64,000 nucleotides of DNA from Leptolinea sp964446955 (GTDB lineage: Bacteria > Chloroflexota > Anaerolineae > Anaerolineales > Anaerolineaceae), in assembly GCA_964446955.1 (NCBI GenBank), contig CAYUQJ010000003.1, positions 323,171 through 387,170 on the forward strand, written 5' to 3'. Every line of letters begins with the position of its first letter. The stretch's first letter is position 1. The notes under the pieces are model-generated. The model saw only the letters and a program-made list of their open reading frames with translations. It searched no databases and was not told the DNA's origin. A program made the position numbers and the translations under genes. Positions 1 through 8,559 of this stretch are shown here, in pieces.

Positions 1-38
1 GTTTGGATCGTCCCTGGTATTACTGGCGCGAAAACCGC

Positions 39-464
39 TTACTTAGCCGTTATCAATATTTTTACGACAACCTGCCCGCAACGGATTTCATCACCGGTGA
101 TCACTACCGTTGGGGTGAAAACACGATCGTCATTCAAGAAAGTCCCGTTCGTTGAATTCATATCCTCCAGCCACCATTGATTATGGTGGTATCCCAGCCG
201 GGCATGCCGGGAGGATATTGTTTCGTCAGAAATGCAACAATTGCAAAGCGGGTCGCGTCCAATTACAACTTCAGGTGTATTGAATTCCATGGTGGTGAAT
301 TCACCGGTTATTGGTGCAATCGTCAACAGAGGGATCTGAGCGGCTTTGACCAATTCCGATTGCATTTGGAGGTCCTGCCAGAGTACATACAGAGCGGTAG
401 CGAGGAACGCGTACAGGGCTACCGAGACGATCCCGCGGATGATCAGTACGGCTATTCCACTCAT
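39..464 (-). CDS. Small membrane-anchored FHA-domain protein (FhaB-like)
   Basis: A 141-residue protein with one N-terminal membrane segment (about residues 8-28) and a C-terminal FHA domain (about 60-138) carrying the phosphothreonine-binding marks IGRD, SSRH and NSTNGTF. FHA domains bind pThr peptides made by Ser/Thr kinases. The order FhaA-like then FhaB-like resembles the actinobacterial and Chloroflexota fha loci next to rodA, pbpA and pkn genes, so cell-wall or division kinase genes may lie just outside the left edge (inference). Its start overlaps the stop of the upstream FHA gene by four bases, indicating translational coupling. No further start codon is visible in bases 1-38. Confidence 0.88.
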   Translation of the reverse strand: MSGIAVLIIRGIVSVALYAFLATALYVLWQDLQMQSELVKAAQIPLLTIAPITGEFTTMEFNTPEVVIGRDPLCNCCISDETISSRHARLGYHHNQWWLEDMNSTNGTFLNDDRVFTPTVVITGDEIRCGQVVVKILITAK

Positions 465-1246
465 AATCCTTCTTTATCCTTTGTTGGGTTGAAGAAAGGC
501 TCCACCGGTCCGGTCCTTGTGAATGGTGTGGGTGCGTCCTGACCGTAGACTAATGGCACTCCAGCCAGAGAAATTACATCACCGGGGAATAACGGTTGCT
601 TTGTTATTCTGACGGAATTGACAAATGTACCACCGGTTGAATTCAGATCAAAGATCACAAATTGTCCTTTGATAGCCCGTATCTGGGCATGTTCGCGAGA
701 TATGCGGGGGTCTTCGACCACCAGATCGTTTTGTAGCCGCCGGCCGATGTTGCAGACCGGCTTTGTCAGTGGAATTGTCTCAAGACCGTTCACAATGAGA
801 AAAGCGTTGGATGGAAATGCGTCGCCAAGAATATCATCATTAGTTGATGCGATAGATTGCATGGAAGCGGTTCTATCGAGAGGTGGGGGACCCTGTTCCG
901 CGTCACGCAGAATGATTTCACCATCCAGAACAGACGGACTGGACAAAACCGAAAAATCTGGAAGAGCGGTTGAGTCGAACCCCGCGTCCATGAAGATGGA
1001 TTGCAGGGTGCTTTTGAAGGGGAAACCTTTCCATGTATCTGCCTGCGATTGTGGAATCTCGATCAAGATAGATGCAGGGAGCAGCGTTTCACTGGATTGA
1101 AATGTATCCTCGAAATATTTCTTTACAGCAACAGCCAGGCGCGAACTCCGTTCATCAACCTTGTCCGGTTCAGTTGATATCAACCGGGAACTGGATTCGA
1201 CAAACTTTTTCAGACGGGCTTCTAAACGATCGAAGTTGATCTTCAT
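461..1246 (-). CDS. FhaA-like protein: DUF3662 N-terminus plus FHA domain
   Basis: A 261-residue cytoplasmic protein. Residues about 1-110 resemble the FhaA N-terminal domain (DUF3662; it begins MKINFDRLEARLKKFVE). A variable linker follows, and a C-terminal FHA domain (about 165-245) shows NIGRR, SREHAQ and STGGTFVN. In actinobacteria FhaA is a phosphopeptide-binding adaptor linked to peptidoglycan-synthesis kinases; the same role here is inference. A TATAAT-like -10 box lies only six bases upstream of the ATG, so the transcript may be leaderless. The downstream FHA gene is translationally coupled. Confidence 0.88.
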   Translation of the reverse strand: MKINFDRLEARLKKFVESSSRLISTEPDKVDERSSRLAVAVKKYFEDTFQSSETLLPASILIEIPQSQADTWKGFPFKSTLQSIFMDAGFDSTALPDFSVLSSPSVLDGEIILRDAEQGPPPLDRTASMQSIASTNDDILGDAFPSNAFLIVNGLETIPLTKPVCNIGRRLQNDLVVEDPRISREHAQIRAIKGQFVIFDLNSTGGTFVNSVRITKQPLFPGDVISLAGVPLVYGQDAPTPFTRTGPVEPFFNPTKDKEGL

Positions 1247-1252
1247 GGATTT

Positions 1253-1258
1253 ATTATA
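1253..1258 (-). promoter_or_regulatory. -10 box of the fhaA-like gene, possibly leaderless
   Basis: Read on the minus strand, TATAAT ends six bases before the ATG at 1246. A start point about seven bases downstream of the -10 would fall on the start codon. No good -35 box is seen. Confidence 0.5.
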
Positions 1259-1339
1259 ATGAAACTAGCCGGATATGTAGTACACAGATGAAAACGAAGA
1301 ATTCGTAATTTTTTTCCCACCCGGATACGGTTCCTGTTT

Positions 1340-1825
1340 TCAGGATTCCTGATCCGGATTGCTGATGGCCGCAACACGCGCACCGGTTAGTCGAATCAAA
1401 TCGGCAACCGGCAGGCGGATGTTCAAGCCCCTTTGCCCGCCGCTAATGTGGATTTCCGTATAATTTTGTGCCGCGGAATCAAGCCAGATCTGAAAACCGC
1501 GGTTGATGAGAGCCAGTGGAGATATTCCACCGGCCATTAACCCGGTCAATTTTTCCGCCTCTGCCTGGGTGGAAAGTTGAAGCTTCTTCTCATTGACTGC
1601 TGCTGCCAGTAATTTTAAGTTTACTTCGCTGTTTCCAGGAACCACAGCCAGAATGGGTTTTCCAGGTTTTGGCCTTAATACCACAATGGTTTTAAAGACC
1701 ATTCCGGTTTCCACTCCGATCAAACGGGCGGTTTCCCGCGCGCCCAGTTTTTCCGCCGGCAACTCGAATGTTGCATATTTTATTTTTTGTGAATCCAGAA
1801 AGCGGGTGACATTATTCGTTATCAT
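1340..1825 (-). CDS. YbaK/EbsC-family aminoacyl-tRNA deacylase
   Basis: A 161-residue protein of the YbaK/ProX-type editing family. Members hydrolyse mischarged tRNA, mostly Cys-tRNA(Pro). Family features visible are an N-terminal helix ending in the ARETARLIG stretch, the central strand VFKTIVVL followed by a conserved VVPG, and the glycine-rich GGISPLAL loop with a C-terminal SGGQRGLNIRL segment that shapes the substrate pocket. Length fits the stand-alone family. Its start overlaps the stop of the upstream PHP gene by 14 bases, so the two are probably co-transcribed. Exact tRNA specificity cannot be read from sequence. Confidence 0.88.
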   Translation of the reverse strand: MITNNVTRFLDSQKIKYATFELPAEKLGARETARLIGVETGMVFKTIVVLRPKPGKPILAVVPGNSEVNLKLLAAAVNEKKLQLSTQAEAEKLTGLMAGGISPLALINRGFQIWLDSAAQNYTEIHISGGQRGLNIRLPVADLIRLTGARVAAISNPDQES

Positions 1826-2909
1826 ACGGCCTTCTGCGTCCGGTGTTCGGTCGTATATAGATGGGATTACTGAATATCCAGCCGCGGCGGGCGCCTAGAT
1901 ACGGCCTGTACACCTCAATTCGGTAAACTCCCGGGCGAGTAGTTGTTAATGCGCCGTTTGTGGTGTTGTTCCATTCACGAACGATTTCACCATTACATAA
2001 CAGACGAATTTCAGCTGCAGCAGGAAGTTTTACCTGCAGGGTGACACCATCCTCCAGCGTGAGCTCATCACCCATAATGGCATCACCTTTTTTGTTATGG
2101 GCTGAAAACCGGAAACCGCGGGTGGATGCCGGTAAATCGTACCCGATAAAGCTATTCCCCTTGCTCAAGGCGTTTAGGACCATGCCGCGATCGAATGCGA
2201 GTTCACCGCGTAGCGGTTCAGGAAGGATGAGATGATTATTGATCGCCGAAAAGTGGAAGGTGTACGGGAAAATGGTGCGACTGATCGGACCGAGTGTTTT
2301 ATGAAGCGCATGAGCGTCAGATCCACCCACGGCACAGATACGCTTGCCGCCCGATGTCAATTCATCCCATTTCTTTAACGTTGGTTGGAGGGGCGCATGT
2401 GCCATGAATCGGGGAAAGAACGCGTAAAAAATAGCCGATAAATACCCGTGGGCTACAGATTTAAGCTCGCTAAAACCATTCCATAACTCCAGCCCTGTGA
2501 ATCCCGAGACCGACCAATCTTCCCAGGAGATATCCGGTTCACCAAAAAGCTCCAATGCGGGGTCAACAGGATGGGCAATAAAGCAGCTGCCACCGGATTG
2601 TCTGACAAGGTTAATCAGGTTTTGAGGATCGGGGGCAAAGGGAGCCAGTTCCCGGTTGGTGCCAAATACCAGTAGATGGTTCTTTTGTGGAATCCTTGCC
2701 TGATTGTGGACCTCTTCGCCGACCAATAAAAGCACACTTTTTCCATCGAAGGTGTAATATCCTTCCTTTTCTGTCACCAAAACATTGTGGTCTGTTACGA
2801 TGATCGCATCCAGTCCGGATTTGCAGGCTGCCCGTGCAATATCTTCGTGGGTTCCACTGCCATCAGAATATTTGCTGTGAATATGAAGGTTAAGGCTGAT
2901 CTCTTCCAT
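1812..2909 (-). CDS. PHP-domain phosphoesterase, CehA/McbA-like
   Basis: A 365-residue protein starting with the PHP motif I, LHIHSKYSDG, followed by IIVTDHN, and later IAHPVD and GGSDAH. These His/Asp residues form the trinuclear metal site of polymerase-and-histidinol-phosphatase domains. The C-terminal part (about 270-365) looks like a beta-sandwich, as in CehA/McbA-type proteins. The substrate is unknown; related proteins cleave phosphoesters or carbamates. It is divergent from secG with about 60 bases between the starts, which hold the secG promoter. Confidence 0.85.
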   Translation of the reverse strand: MEEISLNLHIHSKYSDGSGTHEDIARAACKSGLDAIIVTDHNVLVTEKEGYYTFDGKSVLLLVGEEVHNQARIPQKNHLLVFGTNRELAPFAPDPQNLINLVRQSGGSCFIAHPVDPALELFGEPDISWEDWSVSGFTGLELWNGFSELKSVAHGYLSAIFYAFFPRFMAHAPLQPTLKKWDELTSGGKRICAVGGSDAHALHKTLGPISRTIFPYTFHFSAINNHLILPEPLRGELAFDRGMVLNALSKGNSFIGYDLPASTRGFRFSAHNKKGDAIMGDELTLEDGVTLQVKLPAAAEIRLLCNGEIVREWNNTTNGALTTTRPGVYRIEVYRPYLGARRGWIFSNPIYIRPNTGRRRPYDNE

Positions 2910-2916
2910 TTTGTAT

Positions 2917-2946
2917 TTGACGATTCGCTCCGGGTAAAGGTATAAT
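2917..2946 (+). promoter_or_regulatory. secG promoter
   Basis: TTGACG at 2917-2922 and TATAAT at 2941-2946 with an 18-base spacer. An AGGAGG ribosome-binding site at 2960-2965 sits six bases before the GTG start. Confidence 0.7.
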
Positions 2947-2971
2947 CACAACTTGCTTCAGGAGGCTAAAC

Positions 2972-3196
2972 GTGACTATTTACTTCGATATCGCGCTGAT
3001 TATAATCTCGGTGACATTGATCACAAGCATCATTTTGCAAAATAAGGGTGTTGGTCTTGGTGGTTTGACCGGCGCCGATACAGGCGGCGTTTTCTCAGCC
3101 CGTCGTGGTATTGAAAAAACCCTCTTCTGGGTCACGATCGTGTTGAGCGTCATTTTTGTTTTGCTTACACTGGTCACCATCATTGTCAGTAAATAA
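2972..3196 (+). CDS. secG: Preprotein translocase subunit SecG
   Basis: A 74-residue protein with two membrane helices (about 4-22 and 50-72) joined by a glycine-rich loop containing the family marks LQNKGVGLGG and GGVFSARRG. SecG is the small auxiliary subunit of the SecYEG channel in the inner membrane and aids SecA-driven export. The GTG start is fixed by a strong AGGAGG six bases upstream. A hairpin with a T-run follows the gene, so it is probably transcribed mainly on its own. Confidence 0.93.
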   Translation: MTIYFDIALIIISVTLITSIILQNKGVGLGGLTGADTGGVFSARRGIEKTLFWVTIVLSVIFVLLTLVTIIVSK

Positions 3197-3235
3197 GAAA
3201 TCCATTTATCTACCATTTTTTCGCGCGGGAAAAAA

Positions 3236-3272
3236 GGGCGACGCTCCATAGCCTGAAGCGCACGCCTTTTTT
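3236..3272 (+). terminator. Intrinsic terminator after secG
   Basis: Two short paired blocks, GGCG with CGCC and CGCT with AGCG, form an imperfect stem followed by six T. The T-run ends three bases before the next ATG, so it would also act as an attenuator for the solute-binding protein gene. Confidence 0.65.
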
Positions 3273-3275
3273 CTT

Positions 3276-4958
3276 ATGATGAAAAATCTTCGCTGGCAGT
3301 TTGTCATAATATTCCTAACCGGCCTGGTTGTCGGAATTTTATTATTGGGTGAGCCAAAGGATACGGCTTCTCCAGAGGCAACGCCCAGACCGGCACAGGG
3401 TGGTATTTATACTGAAGCCGTTGTCGGTAATCTTCAACGGCTTAATCCGCTTCTTGACAGCAAGAACCAACCGGACCGTGATATCAATCGATTGCTCTTT
3501 AATGGATTGGTTCGATTTGACTCGCATGGGTTGCCGGTTCCAGATTTAGCCGAATCCTGGGGAATCTCACAGGATGGTACAACCTACAATTTCACGCTAC
3601 GTGATGGATTGAAATGGCATGACGGGCAACCGCTAACAGCGGACGATGTTGTGTTTACTGTTGAAATGATCCGGCAGGGGAATCCATCCGTATCATCCGA
3701 CCTTCAAGAGTTCTGGAAGACAGTAAAAGTGACAGGTTCAGGCCGAAGTTTGCAGTTTGTTCTTGAAGAACCCTTCTCCCCATTTCTGGATTACCTTACT
3801 TTCGGCGTTATTCCGCGGCACCTGCTCGGAGGGCTTTCGGGAGATGGTTTCATTAACGCTCCTTTCAACCTGCAACCGGTCGGAACTGGACCTTTCCAGT
3901 TTGAGCGGTTGATTGTTGATAACGGAAACATCTCGGGGATCGTGTTACGGGCAAATAATAACTATCATCGAGCCAGACCCAACCTGTCTCAGGTTGTTTT
4001 CCTTTTCTATCCCGATTCTATTGGTGCGCTGACCGCTTACAAGGAGGGTCGTGCGCAGGGTATAAGCCAATTAACCCAGGATGTGCTTCCCCAGGCCTTA
4101 AATTATCCGAACCTGGCCTTGTATTCAAGTCGGAAACCGGAACTCTCTATCATTCTTTTAAACTTGAAGAGCGCTGAAGCGCCATTCCTTCAGGAGGAGG
4201 TCGTTCGAAAGACCATCCTTCAGAGCATTAACCGTCAATGGATCATAGATAATCTCCTTCAGGGGCAGGGAATTGTTGCCGATGGGGTGATCTTTCCAGA
4301 TAGCTGGGCGTATTACTCCAATTTGAAATCAATAGCATACGACCCAAATACCGCAATCCGGGATTTAAAAGAAGCAGGTTGGGCACTTGCTGGAGAGACG
4401 GATACTGTACGTTCCAAGAAGGAAGCTTTCTTGAAGTTTACGATGGCTGTTCCTGACACAGAAAGACACAAAAACCTTGCCGGTGCCATCCAACGAGATC
4501 TGGCGGTGGTGGGTATACAGGTTGACCTGGAAGTGCTGCCGTTCGATACGATTCTGTACGACCGACTAAATCCACGCACATACCAGGCAGCGCTTGTTGA
4601 CCTTAATTTCTCACGCACGCCGGACCCGGACCCCTATCCTTTCTGGGATCAGGTTCAGGCAACGGGTGGGCAGAACTATTCACAATGGAACCACAGGGTA
4701 GCCAGTGAAATGCTGGAACAGGCCCGGATAACAACAGATATTGAAGAACGCACCAAGCTCTACCGGAATTTCCAATTGATCTTTGAAGAAGAAATGCCGG
4801 CAATTCCACTGTACTATCCGGTTTATACCTGGGGCGCTGATAACATCATCCGCGGGGTGCGGGTTGGGCCATTGATGGATACCGCAGACCGGTTCAATAC
4901 GGTGAATGAATGGTATCTATCCATCAATCCTGCAGTCGGTGTAACAGCGACCCCTTAG
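3276..4958 (+). CDS. Peptide/nickel-type ABC transporter solute-binding protein (SBP family 5)
   Basis: A 560-residue extracytoplasmic binding protein. An N-terminal hydrophobic segment (about 7-25) acts as signal or anchor; there is no lipobox Cys. Family-5 marks follow: NPLLDS, NRLLFNGLVRFD, PDLAESW and the GLKWHDGQPLTADDVVFT block near residue 110. These proteins capture oligopeptides, nickel or related ligands for Opp/Dpp importers. No permease or ATPase gene lies nearby, so the transporter partner is elsewhere or the protein has another role. The start follows the secG terminator almost directly and has no clear ribosome-binding site; ATG 3279 is an alternative. Confidence 0.9.
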   Translation: MMKNLRWQFVIIFLTGLVVGILLLGEPKDTASPEATPRPAQGGIYTEAVVGNLQRLNPLLDSKNQPDRDINRLLFNGLVRFDSHGLPVPDLAESWGISQDGTTYNFTLRDGLKWHDGQPLTADDVVFTVEMIRQGNPSVSSDLQEFWKTVKVTGSGRSLQFVLEEPFSPFLDYLTFGVIPRHLLGGLSGDGFINAPFNLQPVGTGPFQFERLIVDNGNISGIVLRANNNYHRARPNLSQVVFLFYPDSIGALTAYKEGRAQGISQLTQDVLPQALNYPNLALYSSRKPELSIILLNLKSAEAPFLQEEVVRKTILQSINRQWIIDNLLQGQGIVADGVIFPDSWAYYSNLKSIAYDPNTAIRDLKEAGWALAGETDTVRSKKEAFLKFTMAVPDTERHKNLAGAIQRDLAVVGIQVDLEVLPFDTILYDRLNPRTYQAALVDLNFSRTPDPDPYPFWDQVQATGGQNYSQWNHRVASEMLEQARITTDIEERTKLYRNFQLIFEEEMPAIPLYYPVYTWGADNIIRGVRVGPLMDTADRFNTVNEWYLSINPAVGVTATP

Positions 4959-4994
4959 TAATCAATTGGATTTTTTTTATAGAATTCAGGCATT

Positions 4995-5546
4995 ATGGCT
5001 GAAAAACTCAAACATGATATAGCATATGTACGATCCTCGCACCCTGAATTGGAATCGTATCTGCTATCAACAGATGTGATCCGACAGTTGCCGAATATTT
5101 CATTATCTGCTGGTGGCATTCTCCTGGCGCATAAACGGCTCGTATCGGCAAATCTTGGCGAAACGATTGTTGAGGACTGGAAGAACATTGAAGACATCCG
5201 CGCGAATTGGAAAGTCGCCTGGACGAATAAATGCCGGAGTGAATTTAAAATGCGTTTGCGTTTGTGGGGGGATTTTATTCTCGGCATGGCGCCTGATAAG
5301 AATGAACCGTCAACCGCATTCAAACATCAAGTGCGAAACCGTGTGATCATGCAGTTATTCACGGACAATCTGCCAGAAATGTCTGCGGAGTTTTCCGAAA
5401 GCCTGGAACGTAAGGATAAAATTCTGACGAAGTTTTCTGTGGAAAGTGATTTCATCTGGGAGGATGAAGTGAAAGATGGATTTCCATCGGAAACCTTCTG
5501 GTATTTATACCGGGTCATGAAGTATGAAAAGGGGAAGGATAACTGA
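4995..5546 (+). CDS. Conserved-looking protein of unknown function
   Basis: A 183-residue soluble protein with no family I recognise. It is rich in charged residues and aromatic clusters (DFILGM, SDFIWEDE, SETFWYLYR) and lacks signal or membrane segments. Its TGA overlaps the ATG of the cobalamin adenosyltransferase gene by one base, so the two are translationally coupled. A TAGAAT-like -10 sequence lies nine bases before the start, which could give a leaderless transcript. No function is assigned. Confidence 0.75.
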   Translation: MAEKLKHDIAYVRSSHPELESYLLSTDVIRQLPNISLSAGGILLAHKRLVSANLGETIVEDWKNIEDIRANWKVAWTNKCRSEFKMRLRLWGDFILGMAPDKNEPSTAFKHQVRNRVIMQLFTDNLPEMSAEFSESLERKDKILTKFSVESDFIWEDEVKDGFPSETFWYLYRVMKYEKGKDN

Positions 5547-6103
5547 TGAAATACTACACACGCAAAGGCGATGATGGATTGACCACCTTTATCGGGAAGG
5601 GCCGCATTAAAAAATATGACCTGCGTTTGCAGGCCTTGGGCTCCCTGGACGAGACGACCACCGCGCTTGGTTTGGCCCGCGGTCTATCGGTGGACGATCA
5701 GGTAAAAAGCATTATTCTTCATGTTCAACGTGATTTGAGTGGAATGATGGGCGAAGTTGCCGCGGATCCTTCCGAAGCAGCCCGATTTCGCACGATTGCG
5801 CCTGCCAATGTGGCATGGTTGGAAGAGCAGGCAGATGAGATCACGTCCACTGTTGATGCTCCCCGCAGCTTTTTAATGTCGGGCGACACACCGGGGGGAG
5901 GTGCGCTTGGCTTTGCCCGCGCGACAGTCCGCCGCGCGGAGAGGGATGCTGTTGAGCTTACTGATTCCGGTGGGTTAAATAATCAGGCGATCATTGCGTA
6001 CCTTAACCGGCTTTCTTCCCTGTTGTTCGTTATGGAACTGCGGGAATTGAAAACCGCCGGCATTATCGATTCCAGTGTGGCAAAGAAATCCTCCAAGACA
6101 TGA
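5546..6103 (+). CDS. Cob(I)yrinic acid a,c-diamide adenosyltransferase, PduO type
   Basis: A 185-residue ATP:cob(I)alamin adenosyltransferase that transfers the 5'-deoxyadenosyl group of ATP to cob(I)alamin, giving adenosylcobalamin in the cytoplasm. The N-terminal ATP loop YYTRKGDDGLTT is diagnostic of the PduO type. The later GGGALGFARATVRRAER stretch holds the conserved Arg residues of the trimeric active site, followed by the typical LNRLSSLLFV helix. Length is normal. It is translationally coupled to the unknown protein upstream and to the DUF554 membrane protein downstream. Confidence 0.93.
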   Translation: MKYYTRKGDDGLTTFIGKGRIKKYDLRLQALGSLDETTTALGLARGLSVDDQVKSIILHVQRDLSGMMGEVAADPSEAARFRTIAPANVAWLEEQADEITSTVDAPRSFLMSGDTPGGGALGFARATVRRAERDAVELTDSGGLNNQAIIAYLNRLSSLLFVMELRELKTAGIIDSSVAKKSSKT

Positions 6104-6831
6104 CCGGCAGTCTTCTTAATGCTGGAGCCATTGTACTGGGAGGCATCATTGGCCTGTTGCTGGGGGCGCAACTTCCGGAGAAGATCCGGCAATCGGTATT
6201 GCTTGCGTTGGGAATTTTCACGCTACTCTTTGGTATCCAGTTATTTCTGGAAACGGAAAATGCCCTTATCCCACTTTTAAGCCTGCTTACAGGATCCGTG
6301 ATTGGTGAGTTTATTGATCTTGAAGGCCTTTTGAACAAAGCAAGCGTGAAGCTTGAAGCGAAAGTGTCTGCGATCCTCGAAAGGGGAGATTCTGTAAGTA
6401 CACGGAAAGGTCTGCTCTTACGGGACAGATTTGTTCAAGGCTTTGTTTCAACAAGTCTGATATATTGCTCCGGACCTATGGCATTTTTGGGTGCAATTCA
6501 AAATGGTTTGACCGGTGATATCAGTACTCTGACCGTGAAGTCCATTCTGGACGGGTTCGCTTCACTGGCTTTTGCCTCAAGTCTTGGTTTGGGTGTAGTT
6601 TTTTCCAGTATTCCGGTATTGGTTTACCAGGGTTCTGTGTCCATATTTGCAGCACAAATTGAGCGCGTTATGACAACAGCGATGATCAATGAGTTGACAT
6701 CTGTTGGCGGTATCATTCTGGTTTCATTGGCGATCAGTAGTTTTCTTGAAATAAAACCAATTCGGACGATCAATTTTTTGCCGGCCCTGATTATCGCACC
6801 CATTTTCACCTGGTTATCCCAATATGTATAG
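6100..6831 (+). CDS. DUF554-family integral membrane protein (YdfK-like)
   Basis: A 243-residue protein with about six to seven hydrophobic segments rich in glycine, beginning GSLLNAGAIVLGGIIGLLLG, as in DUF554. The conserved CSGPMAFLGAIQNGL stretch near residue 125 and the LTSVGGIILV segment near the C-terminus match the family, whose function is unknown; a transport role is suspected. It overlaps the adenosyltransferase stop by four bases, so it is the last gene of this plus-strand unit. Confidence 0.88.
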   Translation: MTGSLLNAGAIVLGGIIGLLLGAQLPEKIRQSVLLALGIFTLLFGIQLFLETENALIPLLSLLTGSVIGEFIDLEGLLNKASVKLEAKVSAILERGDSVSTRKGLLLRDRFVQGFVSTSLIYCSGPMAFLGAIQNGLTGDISTLTVKSILDGFASLAFASSLGLGVVFSSIPVLVYQGSVSIFAAQIERVMTTAMINELTSVGGIILVSLAISSFLEIKPIRTINFLPALIIAPIFTWLSQYV

Positions 6832-6865
6832 AAAAAAAGGACCGGCTATGATGAAAGCCGGCCCT
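6832..6865 (-). terminator. Terminator of the DsbA-like gene
   Basis: A stem of AGCCGG/CCGGCT extended by outer pairs with one mismatch, with a run of seven T on the minus strand side. It lies between convergent genes. Confidence 0.7.
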
Positions 6866-6885
6866 GTAATAAAATAATGGATTGA

Positions 6886-7557
6886 TTAATTAGCCTGAAG
6901 CGCGGATTCTATGGCTGCTTCCAGTTGTGACGAGTCAACTAATGCGCCATTTACAATGAAGTAGGGTGTGGCATTCACACCTTTGCTTTGCGCGTAGGCG
7001 ATATCATTCATTACCCGTTCATTGTGAGTTGCGTTATCAATGCAATCTTCAAACGAGTCCATTTCCAATTGAAGAGTCTGGGCAAAACCGACAAATCCGG
7101 ACCGTGACAGACTGCTCCGGTCACCACCCAACTGGCTTCCAAAGATCTGGTCGCGGTATTCCCAAAATTTCCCCTGGTCAGCCGCGCAATAAGCTGCTTC
7201 GGCGGCTTTAACTGACGCTTCTCCCATGAAACTAAAGGGTACAAACGTAAAATAAACCTTCCCGGTTTCAACATATTTTTCCACATACTCCAGTTCAGCC
7301 TGAAGCGCGAACTGTCCACAGTGTGGGCATTGAAAATCGGAAAATTCTTCCACTTTCACTTTCGCGTTCTTATCTCCCATGGATGTGTACTCCGCCTGAG
7401 GTCGTTCAATGATTTCTACGTTGTTTTTTTGTATCGAGGGCAGAATAAGAGCACCGGTAAATAGAAAAGCGCTCAGGGCAATCACACCAACGATGATGAA
7501 ATTCTGTCTTCGGCGATCGGCAGCCCGCAGTGCTTTTAATTTTTGTTTGCTGGTCAT
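6886..7557 (-). CDS. Membrane-anchored DsbA-family thiol oxidoreductase
   Basis: A 223-residue protein with a basic N-terminus, one membrane anchor (about 19-40) and a thioredoxin-like DsbA domain outside the membrane. The active-site CPHC is at about residues 77-80, and the cis-proline loop ATPYFIVNG lies near the C-terminus, as in the BdbD/DsbA-like group 'DsbA family protein'. It probably forms or isomerises disulfides in exported proteins. It stands alone on the minus strand between a convergent gene and a gap of about 120 bases. Confidence 0.9.
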   Translation of the reverse strand: MTSKQKLKALRAADRRRQNFIIVGVIALSAFLFTGALILPSIQKNNVEIIERPQAEYTSMGDKNAKVKVEEFSDFQCPHCGQFALQAELEYVEKYVETGKVYFTFVPFSFMGEASVKAAEAAYCAADQGKFWEYRDQIFGSQLGGDRSSLSRSGFVGFAQTLQLEMDSFEDCIDNATHNERVMNDIAYAQSKGVNATPYFIVNGALVDSSQLEAAIESALQAN

Positions 7558-7677
7558 TTTTTCTCCTAACCAATTAATCGATACGCAATTTTATCCCAGG
7601 AAATCGTGCAAGTCGATGACCTGTACATTGTGTGTTGTTTACTACGTACTCGTTATCGATCGGTTAGATGAGATATC

Positions 7678-8559
7678 TTATTCTTTATAGTTGTATAAAT
7701 ATACAGGAAAGGTTTCACCTGTTTCCGTGAAGCCCAGTGATTGATAAAGGGCTAATGATGCTGAATTATCTCCCTGAGTGTTTACAGTGACTTGCCAGCA
7801 ATTCATATTCAAACTGGCTGTCTGCATATTGCGCACCAGTTCATAACCGATATTCTTCCGCTGCAGTGACGGGTGGACAGCCAGACGTGCCAGGTGCGTA
7901 TTAATGGGTGTGGATGTGCTGATCTGATATCCAACCACCTGCTCATTGATACAGGCTACTGTGGCGATGGATGCTTTCTGAAATGCCAGGATTAACGCGT
8001 CGAGGGAATTTTGCCACAAAGGCTTGAATGCCATCCGATCCACAGCCGCAACGGCGGGCAGATCGGCGGTGGTCATGGGCCGAATGACCAATTCAGGTGG
8101 ATAAGGACGGGCCGGACGGAGGGTAAAATCCCAGCTCAGAACAACGATCTTCTGTCGCAGTGAGAAGTTATTCTGTTCGAGCAGCCGGGCGAACCACTCT
8201 TGAAGTCCAAGGGCAGCGAGAATGGGCCGGGGTTCCATCGCTTCCAACTCTTTTACGCATTTCTCCAGGAGAATGGGGAATAGCCTTTCAGGTAGTGGAG
8301 ACCCGAAGACACGGATCCATGCCACACCATCTGGATCCACAGGGGCTGCCATCACAGCCAGTATCTCGTTCCGTTTAAGAAGAATGTAATACGGTTGATA
8401 CCCCACCCATTCAAGCGAGGTTCGCCAGTCCAGATGGTGTTGGATCCGAATAGGGCTTTTGAAAAAGGTCGATAATCCGGTCAGATCCGAGGCAGCGACA
8501 GGTCGCAGAACGATTTTCCCGATCGGGTTGTCCTGGCGAGATGGATTTTCCATAATCAT
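7678..8559 (-). CDS. GNAT-family N-acetyltransferase with two GNAT-like halves
   Basis: A 293-residue protein. The C-terminal half (about 155-293) has a full GNAT fold signature: the LARLAVHPSLQRKNIGYELV block gives the acetyl-CoA pyrophosphate loop, and ALYQSLGFTETGE is the terminal strand and helix. The N-terminal half looks like a degenerate second GNAT domain. The acceptor is unknown. Its ATG overlaps the stop of the upstream TPR gene, and it is the last gene of the long minus-strand run that includes cpaF and the two-component genes. Confidence 0.85.
   Translation of the reverse strand: MIMENPSRQDNPIGKIVLRPVAASDLTGLSTFFKSPIRIQHHLDWRTSLEWVGYQPYYILLKRNEILAVMAAPVDPDGVAWIRVFGSPLPERLFPILLEKCVKELEAMEPRPILAALGLQEWFARLLEQNNFSLRQKIVVLSWDFTLRPARPYPPELVIRPMTTADLPAVAAVDRMAFKPLWQNSLDALILAFQKASIATVACINEQVVGYQISTSTPINTHLARLAVHPSLQRKNIGYELVRNMQTASLNMNCWQVTVNTQGDNSASLALYQSLGFTETGETFPVYLYNYKE

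Noticed and set aside
1..38. Partial gene at the left edge
   Set aside because: Only 38 bases remain after the FHA stop and no start codon on the minus strand is visible in them.
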